Source of the DNA: Kappaphycus alvarezii
Taxonomy: Eukaryota > Rhodophyta > Florideophyceae > Gigartinales > Solieriaceae
NCBI GenBank assembly: GCA_002205965.3
Contig: NADL03000486.1
Coordinates: 409,275-473,274 of the forward strand
Direction of reading: 5' to 3'
DNA: 64,000 nt
The position numbers were made by a program, and so were the translations under genes. Numbering within the stretch: the first letter of the stretch is position 1; each line of letters begins with the position of its first letter. The notes under the pieces are model-generated. The model saw only the letters and a list, made by a program, of their open reading frames with translations. It ran no database searches and was not told where the DNA came from. Positions 1-12,295 of this stretch are shown here, in pieces.

Positions 1-86
1 TTAGACACGCCTCAAATCCGATAGGTTGATCTCCAGTGTCCACACAACCCCGGCGCCATCGGGAGAAAAAATCTCACACTATATGT

Positions 87-1131
87 CCATGCGCTTCAGG
101 GAAGAAAATAAGAAATTTTCTAGAAGCCTAGCCGAATGTTAGAACGGGTTCATAGCTGAATACAAGTATGCCTGGCAGAACTATATGCTCAATGACGAAC
201 AAAAGCTCAATTATATACGCTATCTCCTTACAGAAAATGCGAAAAGATTCTGCATAACGAATGTGGAAGGTGTGCATGAGCATTATTCTCAAGCTCTTGA
301 AGCTCTGGAAAGTTAATATAACTCAGCCTCGAGGAAAAACAGAATTGCTGTGTATTTTCGAAACATTCGTGTCAGCCGTATATTTCTCCTATTTGTACTG
401 TGAATTATGCTATCAAGAAAGTCCACGAGGAAATCACTAAGCTCATTCCACAAGCACTACCTCATTGCTGTTCAGAAAGGCACAAGATTCAGCATCTTCA
501 GTCCGCAGTTATCCGATTCTCCTGGGCTCGTGATCCTTGCAACAAAGCAAACTCTGGTGAATTAAGTTAAGAATTATTTTACAGCCAGCTCATTTCTGTC
601 GCACAATTCGGGCAAGAGGATAAAGTTGGACGAATGGGGGATCAGAGGAACCTACGTATGAAATTGATTCCAGATGCAGACCATACAATATGTAGCCGCC
701 TTGCTGATACATTGTATACTGGACAACCTGATTACAGCCTTTATCGGCGTTCTATCAAACTCAGTCGTCACGATGGTAATTCACATAGCAACGACACTTA
801 CAGCATGAGGGAAAAAACCCTTAATGATAGATTTTGTTGGGGTTGTAGTAAAAATGGTAATATTATTTCTCAATGTTGCCATTCAATTGCTGAGAATGTT
901 ACCGGTAATTTTCAATACTATCAGAAAAGCTCATCCAAAGTTCCGGCCAAGGCCACGAAACGTGTTCTTTTTGAGCTCTGTCCGTAATTGGATCATAATT
1001 ATTAATCAGTTGATGAAGAAATACTGCCTGCGCAGGATTTCTCCGGAGACGACAACAGTGATGATAGCATTAATGACTCTGAAAATGGAAGAATGGATGG
1101 ATATGAATCAATTTTTGTCCCTGAACAGTAA
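87..1131 (+). pseudogene. decayed retrotransposon gag, left end outside or at the window edge
   Basis: Translation in shifting frames gives a gag-like helical region (about 87-315, with WQNYMLNDEQKLNYIRYLL) and, from 634, an ORF holding a retroviral-type zinc knuckle at 835-876, CWGCSKNGNIISQC. This has the CX2CX4HX4C spacing, but the zinc-binding His is Asn. After another frame change an acidic, Ser/Asp-rich tail follows and ends at a TAA at 1129-1131. Capsid-like helices, knuckle and acidic tail in order are what a Ty3/gypsy Gag looks like. It does not match the gag of gypsy-1/2 or gypsy-3 in this window, so it is a third, older family. Stops and frame changes make it non-functional. The family assignment is inference from architecture only. 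Confidence 0.5.
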
Positions 1132-3569
1132 TTTTCACAAATTACAGTTGTGAACCAACTGTTTTGGGATGAAGAGGATTTCTAAATGTGGTACTCAAAC
1201 AAGCCGAAGTGCCCCTAACCGTAATCTTCATTTGTCGCTTAAAACGATAGAGCTTTATTCTCATCGGGGAACCTTAACTGGGTCGTATTTCCCCAGCATC
1301 AATCGAAAATAGGCTTAAACGAATCGAGAAACTCACCAAGTTCCCGCACGTCCTTCATAATGTAGTTCAAAGTATGGTGGGTAGTTGTTCCCGTCTAGTT
1401 ACTTAATACAGCCAGATGATGAGAGAACCAACAGACACCGACAAAGGCTCACAGGGGGCTTGCTTTCTCTTTAAGCACCCTTCAATGGAGTATGCCTCAC
1501 ATTTGGCGAAGAGAAGTGCGGATGATAGAGCGTGGGTGGATAATTGAACGCGTAGACGGTATATTGTTCCTCTTGGTTTTAGAGCCTGAACTTTTTTTAT
1601 AGAATCCTAGAGACTTGGTATGAATAGAATTAAAAACTAGGGACAGTAAGAATACAAACCCAGGCAAAAATCGATGTAAATGAGCGTTAGAAGCGATGAT
1701 TATGTCCATATTAGATACTTTTGTCGTCATCAGCAACAATCTTGAAGCTCTTATTTGTATGGGGACGCCGGAGTCTAGCATTCCAAGGTTAATGTTATCA
1801 TCATAAACGAAAAATTAAGGGGCAAAATAACATTTCGTATAAACTTATAATATTATAGCCTTAGGGAGGGAAAGAAGGGGGGTACCCGGGCGGAAAAAGA
1901 AGGATATATCCAAAACTGCCGTTGGCAAGGAGAGGCGGATGCCAAAATAGGGAGAAAAATCCAGGGCCAACACCGTGATGGTAGTTTAATCGTTTCAGTT
2001 CGTGGCCAGTTAAGTGTAAGATTTATTCAGCTACGATAATTATTCAATCAGTTAATATTTGCGACGGTTTGGTCAGTGAGGTCGATGCCAGCCAAGTAAA
2101 AAATATTAGAGCTTGAGATGACCAAAGTTATGTCTACACTTGGTCAAATGAGTGGCTGTCACATTCAAAAATATTAGGTCCAAGTTACGGGCCGAGTGGT
2201 CGAGAGCACACGTCCCTGGGACCACTCAGGCAATTTTACAGTAAGATTATAAAACTTGGTTGAAAGTCGACCGTATTGCCCTTGGAGTACAGAGAAGTGC
2301 TTCCTGGTAGCAACGGACTGATTTGTACAAAAAATAGATCAAAAAATTGCCTAAATCACTTCTGCCGATGGTACCACATTAATGTACCAGTACAATCTTC
2401 TATATGATACCCCTCACTCTATTTTCGTGCTATGATTGAATTCCTGACTGACTTACAGAGTATTTTGATCTGTGCAAACAAGATCGTTTGCCTTAAGGCT
2501 TGCTTTCTCTCTGGTTCTGTGACCAAAAGTCCAGTTTATACATGCTGTGGACATAGCTTATTCACATTGCAATTAGGATGTGTCTTTTTGGTTTCATCAA
2601 AAATTAAAGCATGAATAACTTTACATCCCCCCAATCACCAACTTTCACTTTCTAGTACGACGTTAAAGAAAAAGCACAAAAAGCGATGGGTGGGAGTCAA
2701 TTTATTTTTCACCAAAGCGATGGACAAAAATTTGCCTAAAATCGCCGCTATTCTTGTTTTTTCATTTTTGCGCTCATTCCCCTTTTGCTTAACCCCTTAC
2801 GGGAGTCAGCCGTATCCTTTGAAGTTGCATCTGTACAGTACGAGACGACATAAAGCTTATTTCAGGCTCTGCTCAGGCACAGTGGTAGTTCTCTGTCTTT
2901 CCTGGTCTTGTTTAGAGACTTACTCTTGGTACCATCGTTATTGCTAGCCAGGTCATTCGGAATACATTTACTTTTACTCTTTTTTCTCTTGGTACTTTGC
3001 TGACGGCCATAAATCATAGGCACTGAACTGTTATAGTCCTCATTATCATTTAACTATGACTATTCCAACTCCTGTTTTTCAATTATCCTACATTGGACTG
3101 CCAATTCTCGCATGAAATCGCCGAATTCCTTTTTTTCCAAGCATTCATCCTTGAACCATTCAAAAATGTTCTTCATCCTGGTGCTGTGCTTTTGTGGCTT
3201 TACGCATCGTATTATGTATGTGCTTGATGTAAATAGGAATCATTTTTCTTTTGCACCTGTAGTTCTTGCAACTATGATCTCACCAGTTCTTTTGTGTACT
3301 GATAGTGACGCTTCCGGTTACTCTCGTTATCTTCGTCCATCAAAGGGTCCATCTTGACCTTTTCTATGACACTTTAGATACTCAATCCATCAATTACTTC
3401 TGTTATGAAGCTATCTCTGTCTTCAATTCATTTACGGAGCCGATCTTCAGTGACTTCTTCAACTTTTATAGCTTTTATTCATTCAGGATTGATGAAAACC
3501 TTAAGAAAAGAATCATCTATGGATGCTTTGTACGAGTTTAGGAATAAGAAGCTAAAAAAATTTCTCACC
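1132..3569. other. AT-rich stretch without a recognisable gene
   Basis: Only short ORFs that look like chance open frames in AT-rich DNA. I saw no domain motif on either strand. The region lies between two decayed retrotransposon relics and is probably itself decayed transposon sequence. Confidence 0.5.
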
Positions 3570-6175
3570 AAGAGCTGGAGACATACCGGGTTCATTGACG
3601 AAGGCGGACCTGTTGTACAAGAAGGCTAATTTCGACAATATCGCAACTTCCCGGTTAATTCGGATTGTTGCATGTCTAAATGAGCAGTTGCGGCGGCTCT
3701 TATCATTCTTAGGACCTAACAGTCACTTTGATCTATTGAAGGCTGTGAATGACTCTCACGCGAATCCCACTGGGCTTTCTAGGGCCTTCGACCTACACTG
3801 TGGAAGAACCGACGGCAATACTCGAAGTTCGTTCCAAAGCACGCTCAAAGATCCTTGAGAATAAGTTTTATTCCCTGGCAGAAGACCTTTCCAGTCTTAC
3901 TTTTCCCTTCAAGCAGATGAAAGAAAATTACGATAAATTTCGCACAGCCCGGAAAGTGAAGGTCACAAGTTGTGCTCTCATTGGTGTGCACTGGTACGTG
4001 GAGCATCTAGATGTAGGAACATCCGCATTGAGATCAATATTGCAACCAATGCGGACTACTGGGCAATTCAGAGGCTACATTATGTACCACGGCATGGATA
4101 ATTCCGCACGTTACCTCGGAAAAAAGGTGAGAAAGAAGAATTTCAAGTAAACGTTGAGGTCAACTTTGTCCATGAAATTAATTCTGACACCGATTCGGCA
4201 GTGATATGTATCGTTAAAGCGAAGAAGAGAACTTATGAAGGAGCAGTTAGCTTCCTTGCATTAACGAGGCTCTGCTAAAACAGTCTCGTCAAGAATATCA
4301 CGGACGTATCTGATATCCCGTCTAGTGAGTAATCCGCGACAAGTACGAGTTATACCTTCCGTGCTACCGGCAGCATAATCTAGTGTCTCAAGACGAAGAA
4401 GGAAACCGAAGAAGGACAAATGAGGAAAGACCAGTTCAAGCAAGCTTCAATAATACGTCGAAAAGTACTACCTCGTTCCTGATCAATAAAATGCGAACTG
4501 CGAGCTCTCGTTCGGTAGATTTCTTTCTAGGATGCTGAAAGAGGTACGATGGTAACGCGAGTGCGGTTAGAGGAGAATAACATGCAGATAGTTGATTCTT
4601 GGTCGATAAACGTCCCTCTTTGGTTCAATTAGGGGATATAAAGATTTATTTCGCGAAGATATGGGCATATTTTGACTCGGGGGCCGTACTTAATATAAAA
4701 TTTGCGGAGACACCTCTACAACTAAATTTTTCGACAATCTACACCTTGATCAAATCTAACGTCGCAAATGATGATATTGTCTCCTTTGTTTGCATTACTC
4801 AGGTTTTATACTACTTTACGGTACCAAGCGGTCAAGCTGGACTATCTTTTCGTAGTAAATGCTACATTTTCTCTCATTTTCGGCCTTCAAACTATCTCCG
4901 CGATGAGCGAGAATCTAGGGTTCGGAATCTGAAGTGTGCTCCTATACACTGGATCATGTTTTGCTGATTTTGGCGCCTTACAGTAAATGTCGCCGAGAAG
5001 GATCTGATGAGGGGCAAGGATACCGGATTTACTAGCGAAAAATTCACTTTTTACTCAAACTCCGGTCCTTAGTCCTGCGTTACTTGAAAAGAACTGGTCG
5101 TAGCGATCCGAAAGACAAAAACAGAAGCAGTGAGAACTTAAACAAAGAAATAGCCAACAATTGCGCGGCCACAGTAGAGGAACAGGGCGCAGAAAACGAG
5201 AAGGTGGAGGTAAAAGGGGTACTTAGAGCCCGACTTGCTTATTTCTCCAAAGAAACCTAAGAGAATATTAAGAACTCGCTCTGTGATACCTTTGTAGTTA
5301 CTTGGACTATTTATGAACTCCTCCTCGCTTCCGTGCAGATAAAAGAAGTTTTCGAGTTGAGTTATAAGACTAAAATGTATCAAAAGTCTTGTAAAAGATC
5401 TACAGATCACGAAAAGATCGCTTTTAGGGACATCGAAAATATGCTTTACGACTGGATAATTACACTCGCATCTTCAACATGTTCGTTTCCGTAGTGATCT
5501 TCAAGATGAAGGACGTTAGTCCATAGTTTATCGGTAAACTACCGTACAATTATATTCCAAATGAAGGCCTAATGGTGGCTATTATCCAAGATTGAGTAAG
5601 CATTCCATGATTTGAATAGAATCTCTGTAATTTCGACAATCGATTTCTTCGTAGGTTATTGGAAGATTCGTATGGACAAATAACTCAAATAGGTAACTAA
5701 TTTTTGCCTTTTTTGTGCATTTAAGTTAAAGATGATGCCCCTTGACTTGATGAACGCGCTTTCTACATTTCAAAGAAAATGTATCACATCTTGAAAGATA
5801 CAACCTTAACCATAGTATATCTGGAAGATTTATTTTTCCGACTCTATCGGGGAGCACGAGCGTCACTTCCGTATCTTCTTCGAAGCTATCGTAATGGCCG
5901 CGCCCAAGTTCAAGATCAAGATGTATGCTTCGGAGGAGTCTAATATCAATATTCGCGGTCATTTAGTTGATACGGGTCGAGTTCATTCCTATAAAGAGAA
6001 TATAATTGATAAAATAGAGGCAATTACTCCCACTAAAACGACTCCACTTCAAATTTTCCTTGGGTTGGCTAGTTAATTTCGTTTATTTATCAAATATTTC
6101 GCAATTATTCCCGCCGCTCCTCACTCCGATACCTCTTGAAATAGTAAATTAACTTGGACTGAGAAGATGAGGAAA
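3570..6175 (+). pseudogene. decayed Ty3/gypsy gag-pol relic of the gypsy-1/gypsy-2 family
   Basis: Read in shifting frames, this follows the order of gypsy-1 and gypsy-2. A gag segment at 3577-3780 (LLYKKANFDNIATSRLIRI) matches LYEKAGFD..RAKFGLLRS of gypsy-1. Next come SLAEDLSSLTFP (about 3870), a protease remnant with FDSGAV (about 4670), the pre-RT segment LRARLAYFSKET (about 5225), RT remnants around LMNALSTFQRK (about 5740), the stretch FEAIVMAAPKFKIKMYAS (about 5880) and the segment after the RT palm, FLGLAS, near 6060. The match stops at about 6175, where family X sequence begins in the opposite orientation. Many stops and frame changes. It is much older than gypsy-1 and AT-richer, consistent with long decay or repeat-directed mutation. 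No LTRs were recognised. Confidence 0.75.
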
Positions 6176-6630
6176 GTCGCAGCACATCTTGGGAAACGCT
6201 CAGGAGAATCTCATAGCGTACTTCTCTGTTCAGTCATGGATAGTGACTGGATCGAACCTCGAGTCAAGGAATATTTTATGATGTGATCCTAATCGTCCGA
6301 TAGCCGCCGCAATGGAAATTAAACTGGCAGGAGAACCAGGCAAGCCGCATACAAATTCAGCGTCATTCGAATATTTGAGTTCTCGGTGAAAGTTACTCTT
6401 GGTACGTCCGACTAGCTCCCCTTACAGCCTAATGTGGCAAAGGACCGCAAAATCCGGGTAGAGTTCATAAAAAACCTTCCCAAACTCGGCAAAGGAGAGA
6501 AAAGGGGGCTGTAAACAAGTTGTTCTATAGAGTCCTGATATAAATCATAATCTGTTTTCCAATACATATCCGTTATAAAAAGCCCAAAGAAGAGAGAAAT
6601 AGCGTTCGAACTATCAGCTTGCATATAAGG
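6176..6630 (-). pseudogene. fragment of repeat family X (unknown protein), copy 1
   Basis: Minus-strand frames give NAISLFFGLFITDMYWKTDY...DSIEQL (6624 downward) and, further downstream, a decayed EKYAMRFS segment (about 6230-6190). Both match the two other copies here: NAISLIFGPNPADSYWKRDF in 63801-64000, and EKYAMRLSEESFKIFFGEE in 51713-52052. This copy keeps both parts, separated by about 80 bases (CAAGCCGCATA to CCTAATGTGGCAAAGG) at the point where gypsy-3 interrupts copy 3, so it serves as the empty-site reference. Function unknown; broken by indels. Confidence 0.6.
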
Positions 6631-9600
6631 CCCCTCAAAATCTCATAACTATTCGACATGGGTCATGGGAAAAATTCAACAGGGACAGAGAAAATAATAC
6701 TTGCGACTCGAGAGAAAGCACTCAAGTTATTGATTTTGGTGGTTTTAACAATACTAGTCGATCTGCGAAATAACTTTCACTCTCGAACTTATGTCCTTAT
6801 CGAAATCCTTATTGGAAACAATAATATTCTTCTCCTCTTCTCAAATGATATTATTAGCCGGGTTTTGATCGGCATAGCAAGGAGAATTTTCTTTAAAGGA
6901 GAATTTATAGAGTTCAATAGTTAGTTACTGTTTGGTTTCCGCATTGAATCCATTTTACTGTCCTTAAGGGATTCCACGGGCACTAACTAAAGTCCTCCAC
7001 ACTGCCGCAAATATTTTCGAAGAAGAGAACTCTGGGAACTCTAGATAGTCATCCTGGTAGGAAATATTTTCCATCACACTGAGTCGAAGGGTCAGATAGC
7101 AGTCCGTGCGGTCGTCACACGTGTTCAAGACCGCAAATTTTGCAATAATCTGACCGTATAAGATCTCCTACTCTCTACATTACACCCATGCCTACGGTTG
7201 ATCTTCTCGCGAGTATCCTCAAAATGACAAATGAAATTGGTTTATTGGATGGATGCGCCCAGTATTCTAGACTTCTGAATCTTTATCTTGTCCTGTCAAA
7301 TCGAAAAGGCAATTAATTTCTGTTTGTTTGCATTCACAGGGTTTTTTAAGAATAATTTTTCGTTTTTCGGTACGGTTGAGGTTGTAAGAGACTTTTGGCC
7401 CGTATTACCTGATTATAACGAGTACAAGGTTCACCCTCGCGATTACAAGCAGCCTTTGCTCAAAGTTCTCGACTATTTGCCTCCCTCGTTGATATTTCGC
7501 AGTATGATTAGTCCTCTACACCTCAAAGGCCTGCGTAGGGATTTTCGGATGGGTCTGAAGCCTTATGAACCTCCACTCGTAGTTTCACGGATGGAGCATT
7601 CCCGAAGGATTTAGCTGCCCTAAATCGACTTTCGTTGGGGATGTGACGGCCGACCGCGAGAGACGGGTGGGATAAATGGCTCACATGGCGGGGTAAGAGG
7701 TATTGTAATGTTAGGATTGGTAGAGTTCCAGTACGAAGAGAATGTGGTGCTTGAGTTTGAAGGTACCGTAGGGGAGGGCCAACAAGTTCAGAGATAGCGT
7801 CCCAGGCCAGTGTTCTATAGAGTACCGGTCTTACAGGTGAGGATGCGGTATTGTTGCCTACCTCTTTCGCTACTAGAATGGTCTTTACTGCAGATTGCTT
7901 CGTTAGCTACTGCGTTTGAAATTTTTATGTTCTGTTATGTTCTACTATATTTTGGTTATCTTTAATTTTTGGATCTCGCTTGTATGGCACTAGAAGAACC
8001 TAGCACTCCCGCAAGAGTCGATATAAACCGGAATCAAAAGAGGTGGGGGAAGGAAAAAGCGAAAAAGAAACCGCGCTTTCCATATAGTCACCAAAATGGG
8101 GAAAATGGGGGGTTAATTTACTGTGGTAGATATGTGGGTTGGTACCCAGTAAATTTGTACCCGAGCGTAGATACCGTATAATGGCCAAGCCAATTGTGAA
8201 ACCGTACAATGCGTCAAAAACTGTAGATGGCACTCTAATCTACCAGAAGGTGGAAGGGAGGCCAGCCAGCAAACAAGCGGCACTGGAGGTTACTGTCAAT
8301 GCGGAGTGCCGCTGTAAAAGAATGCCTCTAACCTTCTAAAACCGTTCCATTGCGCGAGTGGCAACAGTTCTCGCGAGGTCCTTGACGACGGAGAACGCCG
8401 CCGGATGCCATCACCAACATTGCTCCTGCCTCTCTCTGCCAGCCAGACTGTAACAGCATAAATACCGTACAGGGGGTATAGGGGGTACAGATACTGTTGT
8501 ACAGAGGGAAAAGGTTTCGGTATTTTACTCTTGGAAGATATATCCGGTCTGTTGTACAGTGCAGTGTGGCCACACTTGAGCAGCACTCGCAACCCAATTT
8601 GCTTGTTAAAATTAGAGCCTAAAATTACGTACCCGTAAGCTTATAACGGTATACTGTACAGTAACCTTGCCCTAATTTTGACGTAAGCAATCGTTGCATC
8701 GTTGCTCACAGGTCATTACAGTACTGAATTTGTATTGACCTTTTACCTATCCCTATGGTTGCCTGCAAAACTTTAGGATAGATCGAATGTAGCTTCCCAG
8801 AGTAAGACACCGAAACCTCTCTTCCTACTGTCATCGATATCTACGGAGAAGCCGGATAAACCGGATTTTAGATTCTTCATGAACCTAGCAACTTTACAGC
8901 TGCTCGTCAAGGGCAGCACTTCCTCTCTGAAATACGGAATATCAAGACGTGGGTCTCGGCTTTTGTTCTACAATTCACCGCGGCCATACTGTACTTAGTC
9001 ACCGAAAACTACGCACACACCCCACCACCTGACCTCCAGACGGGGCTCAAGCGTGAACCCCCCTGGACCTCATGAGATAAAGGGTCTCTGTTCCTCTCTT
9101 CTCGCTGTATTTCTTGAGGCCTGTATGTATGATCGGTGAGCGGTGCGTATAGATCACGTCCAAAAATTTACAGTGACTCAGCATCAAATTGCAACTGTTG
9201 TAAAAATCACCATACCTTAGAAAGTATGTTCAGCATTGCTGTTTAATTTAGAACTTGAGATACTGAACTGCTCGAACATCGTGCGCAATGCTATCATTTT
9301 GTAGCACTCGCAGTATCATTGTTTGAGTCCAGCACGGCATATTTTTGAAGCCGTTCTCAACTCCGCAAATGCAGTGAGAAGATTCGGGATATGGGAAAAC
9401 CTATTCTACGTAAGGATCATGTCAGTCACACTTTAGTTTGAACGTAGAAAAGAATGGAATGGCTTTGGATCAATCGTGGAACCTATGGTTGCCAAATATA
9501 AATGGGAAAAGTGTGGGGTGGTTTACTATAATATTGAAAGATATCGTGGCTGTTATCCAGCGTCGTGGTGCGTACATAAATTGCAATGTAGAGGTTGTAC

Positions 9601-11109
9601 TGCAGACTGCACTCGCCTACGTCTGTTTCACACCTTGGTCCAGTAGTTTTTTCATCTTCTTTAACCGCGAAAATGCTAACAGTCGCGGTTACATTATTCA
9701 GTTCTTGCGAAATTGACTAGTGGGCTAATCTGAATTTGAGAAATGAGGGGGGTAGAACGGGAGTTGATTTACAGGGATTGAAGCGATGACTAGTCTAGAC
9801 ATATTAGACCTAGAATAAAGCGATGTTGCTGGGTTACGTAAGGACAGTCCGTTCTTTCCAACCATTATAAAGTGGTCGAAAGTCAAATCCACTGAAAGGC
9901 GGATTTGGAAGTAATCAAGAATTCGATAAGCCGCTAAAGAAGGATATCACTTACATGAAACTATTGATGTACGGTGCAACAGGCGGCTGCACGTGTCCCA
10001 TTCGGCTGGCCGCACACCAGCCCTGTGAAGTAGTAACTCATGACTCGGCCTCATTTCCAGACTCTCCAATACACAGATCAGTCCCCCCCTGGTCTTCGGA
10101 AAATAGCTGTCCTGCATCCCTAATCAGTAAAGCACCCCAATTTCTCCCCCCATTCGTGATAAGGAGGGACAATTCAGGTTGCCATCCCCTGGAGGCGAGG
10201 GGATTAAAAAGGTGTGCATGACTCTGCTCCCGCCATGTCATCCGCCTCTAAACTACTGATACTTTCGCGGCTTATCGGCCTGGGCGTTAAAGCTCAGGAG
10301 AGGGCTAACTTTCCCTTCCGATATGAGAACAAGCTAGCGGGCGCACGAGAAGGAAAGAATGCAATTATCGCCTCATTGTGCTGCAGCAATTGCTCCGTTG
10401 CAAAGACAAATATCAATTGCTCTTCCTGCCGTTGTACATCCCTCACGTCAGGATCGGTGATGGTATTGAAAGGTCACAGGTAGAAGTTAACTAAATTTTC
10501 ACAGGTTTGTGTCCTGGAGCTAAGAGGGAAAGAGAAAGACTTTATTGGAACATTTTTAAACATGCCAGGAATATATTATTAGGGAGCAAAGCGATGCAAC
10601 TTCAAGCTATTGATAGCAATCGCAGTTCGTTGCTGAACCCAAAAGCTGAGAAATAAGAGTCGATGACGTTTGAAATAATAGAGATTCATGCAGTGTTACA
10701 CCCAGAAGACTACTGCAGGATCAATCTGTCACCCTCTTAAGAAATATGGTGGATGAAGTCAATTGATGCTCATGCCTTGCTAACTCGGATGTTCTTGAAT
10801 TGATTTTGTACCTGTTAAATTTTTGCTGATGTCATTCTTACCAGAGGCATGCCTTGATTCACGGGAAGTTCAAATCGCGGAGAAGAAACCCACGGGACAA
10901 TTGAATTGCTACAGAAAACCTTTCCTCGAAGAAAGTAGAAAACTGCCGGGTCCGCAAATTATCTGCGGAGATTGAAATGTGACGTATGCTATGAGGCTGC
11001 GAAGTTTGATAGTTATTGAGAGAAGACGGGCCTTCTAGCGGTCCTACTGAAAATGGAATCCTGAGATTCATCTACTGTAGCCAGAAAACATCACAACAAT
11101 GACTTAGTC
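6631..11109. other. long intergenic region, no supported gene
   Basis: An ORF at 7288-7614 (108 codons, plus) and one at 9438-9716 (92 codons, plus) are open, but I recognise no motif in either. From 8460 to 8740 short words such as GTACAG, TACTGTACAGTA and TACAGTACTG are frequent; these recur between genes throughout the window. Otherwise I see nothing to annotate. Confidence 0.45.
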
Positions 11110-11335
11110 AAACAACAGTATAAGTATGGCGGTGGTAAATCTTTACGAGTTGTACAGTGTAGCACAGAAGCGTGCGGAGGGTATTCAGAAATTAACTACG
11201 AATGCGGGCGGCGGGTGAAACCTGTCGCGCCTGCATCACTTGGAGGCTAAACGCAAAACGGGTAACAAAGCCGCGGAGCCCCTGTTGAGGGGAGGAACCG
11301 CGACGGGAAGCAGCGAAGGGACATCAAAGCAGTTA
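11110..11335 (+). mobile_element. 5'-truncated LINE 3' end
   Basis: This stretch is about 80-85% identical by eye to the reverse complement of 26530-26765, the 3' end of the decayed LINE. Shared landmarks are GGTGGTAAATCTTTA, CAGAAGCGTGCGGAGGG, ATGCGGGCGGCGGGT, GGGTAACGAAG-like and GGAAGCAGCGAAGG. The coded tail includes STEACGGYS followed by the 3' UTR. Only the last ~225 bases of the element are present, the classical outcome of incomplete target-primed reverse transcription. A TACAGTAC cluster follows directly at 11341-11375. Confidence 0.7.
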
Positions 11336-11340
11336 CAAAG

Positions 11341-11375
11341 AGTACGTACAGTACAGTACAGTATAGTACTGTAAT
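11341..11375. repeat. GTACAGTAC palindrome cluster
   Basis: Overlapping GTAC/ACAGTAC words form an almost perfectly self-complementary run. The same words recur at 14940-15020, 16690-16760, 19440-19560, 26320-26350, 33430-33450 and 38840-38970. Confidence 0.6.
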
Positions 11376-12015
11376 GGGGAAACTACATTAGTGTGTACCT
11401 TTAACTACCACCCGAGACTACAGCGTTTGAGCCTAAATCTCAAATCTCTTGCCTACTTGATGAAGGAAAAAACCACACATAAAAAAATGTACAATTTACT
11501 TTCGATCCTGCGAAATGGTTTGGACACCTCTATGTGTATGGTTGCATTGGACCCAGGTTTGATCAAGCTGTGCAACAAGTCGCCCACTTTCTCGCCAGCA
11601 AGCGTGGTACCTCTGTTGCCGCCAAGAAACATTCGCTCCTCGTTAGATTCGTATGCCCGATTTTCCAATACGTTGCTACGTCCGTTAATCGGCGGCGTCT
11701 TGACCAGACCACCGATTTGGCCTCTGCTGTGTAGTCCCAGGCCCTGCGCTGTATGGCGCTAGCAGTCTCCTGAGTATTGATCAATAAAGGTGATGCTTTC
11801 GTTTGAACTCAATGCTTGCAGGACTCCCAACAATCACAAGACTGGCAATAGACCTACCCTATTTATTGTACACCCACAACAATACAAGGTTAACGTCCTC
11901 AGTACAGCAAGGATCCTTTTTGGTATGAACCGCCTTCCGCCATGCGCCGTCTTTACCACGCTATCTTATCGACGGTAACTGAATTCATCGTGTATCGTTA
12001 CTTCACTGGTGAACT

Positions 12016-12024
12016 TATATAAAG
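12016..12024 (+). promoter_or_regulatory. TATA-like box upstream of the membrane-protein gene
   Basis: TATATAAAG lies 272 bases before the ATG at 12296. CT-rich sequence follows (12165-12200), as is common in fungal core promoters. Position and context support it; no transcription evidence is available. Confidence 0.4.
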
Positions 12025-12295
12025 ATCGATTTCATTTCTCACAGCAACTCACCGCGCGCGGCTAAAAAGAGAAGGGGAGTGACTTCCTCTGCTAGTTTTG
12101 GAAGCTTATTCTTACTGCTTAGGCTGCACTTCATCGATTCGTACTGACAGCTTGGAATGAAAGGTGTCCTGTTCCTCTCCTTTTTCCTGAATCTTTCAAC
12201 TCCCAACAACGTTTGGATAACCCCTTAATCAGAGAAAGGCACTTTGGTCTTTTTGCTCTGGGGAGCTAACCCGATCTTCGAAGATTTCTTACAAA

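Noticed and set aside
11391-11784. Overlapping ORFs on both strands (123, 73 and 71 codons)
   Set aside because: No motif or composition favours one frame; could be decayed coding DNA but not supportable.
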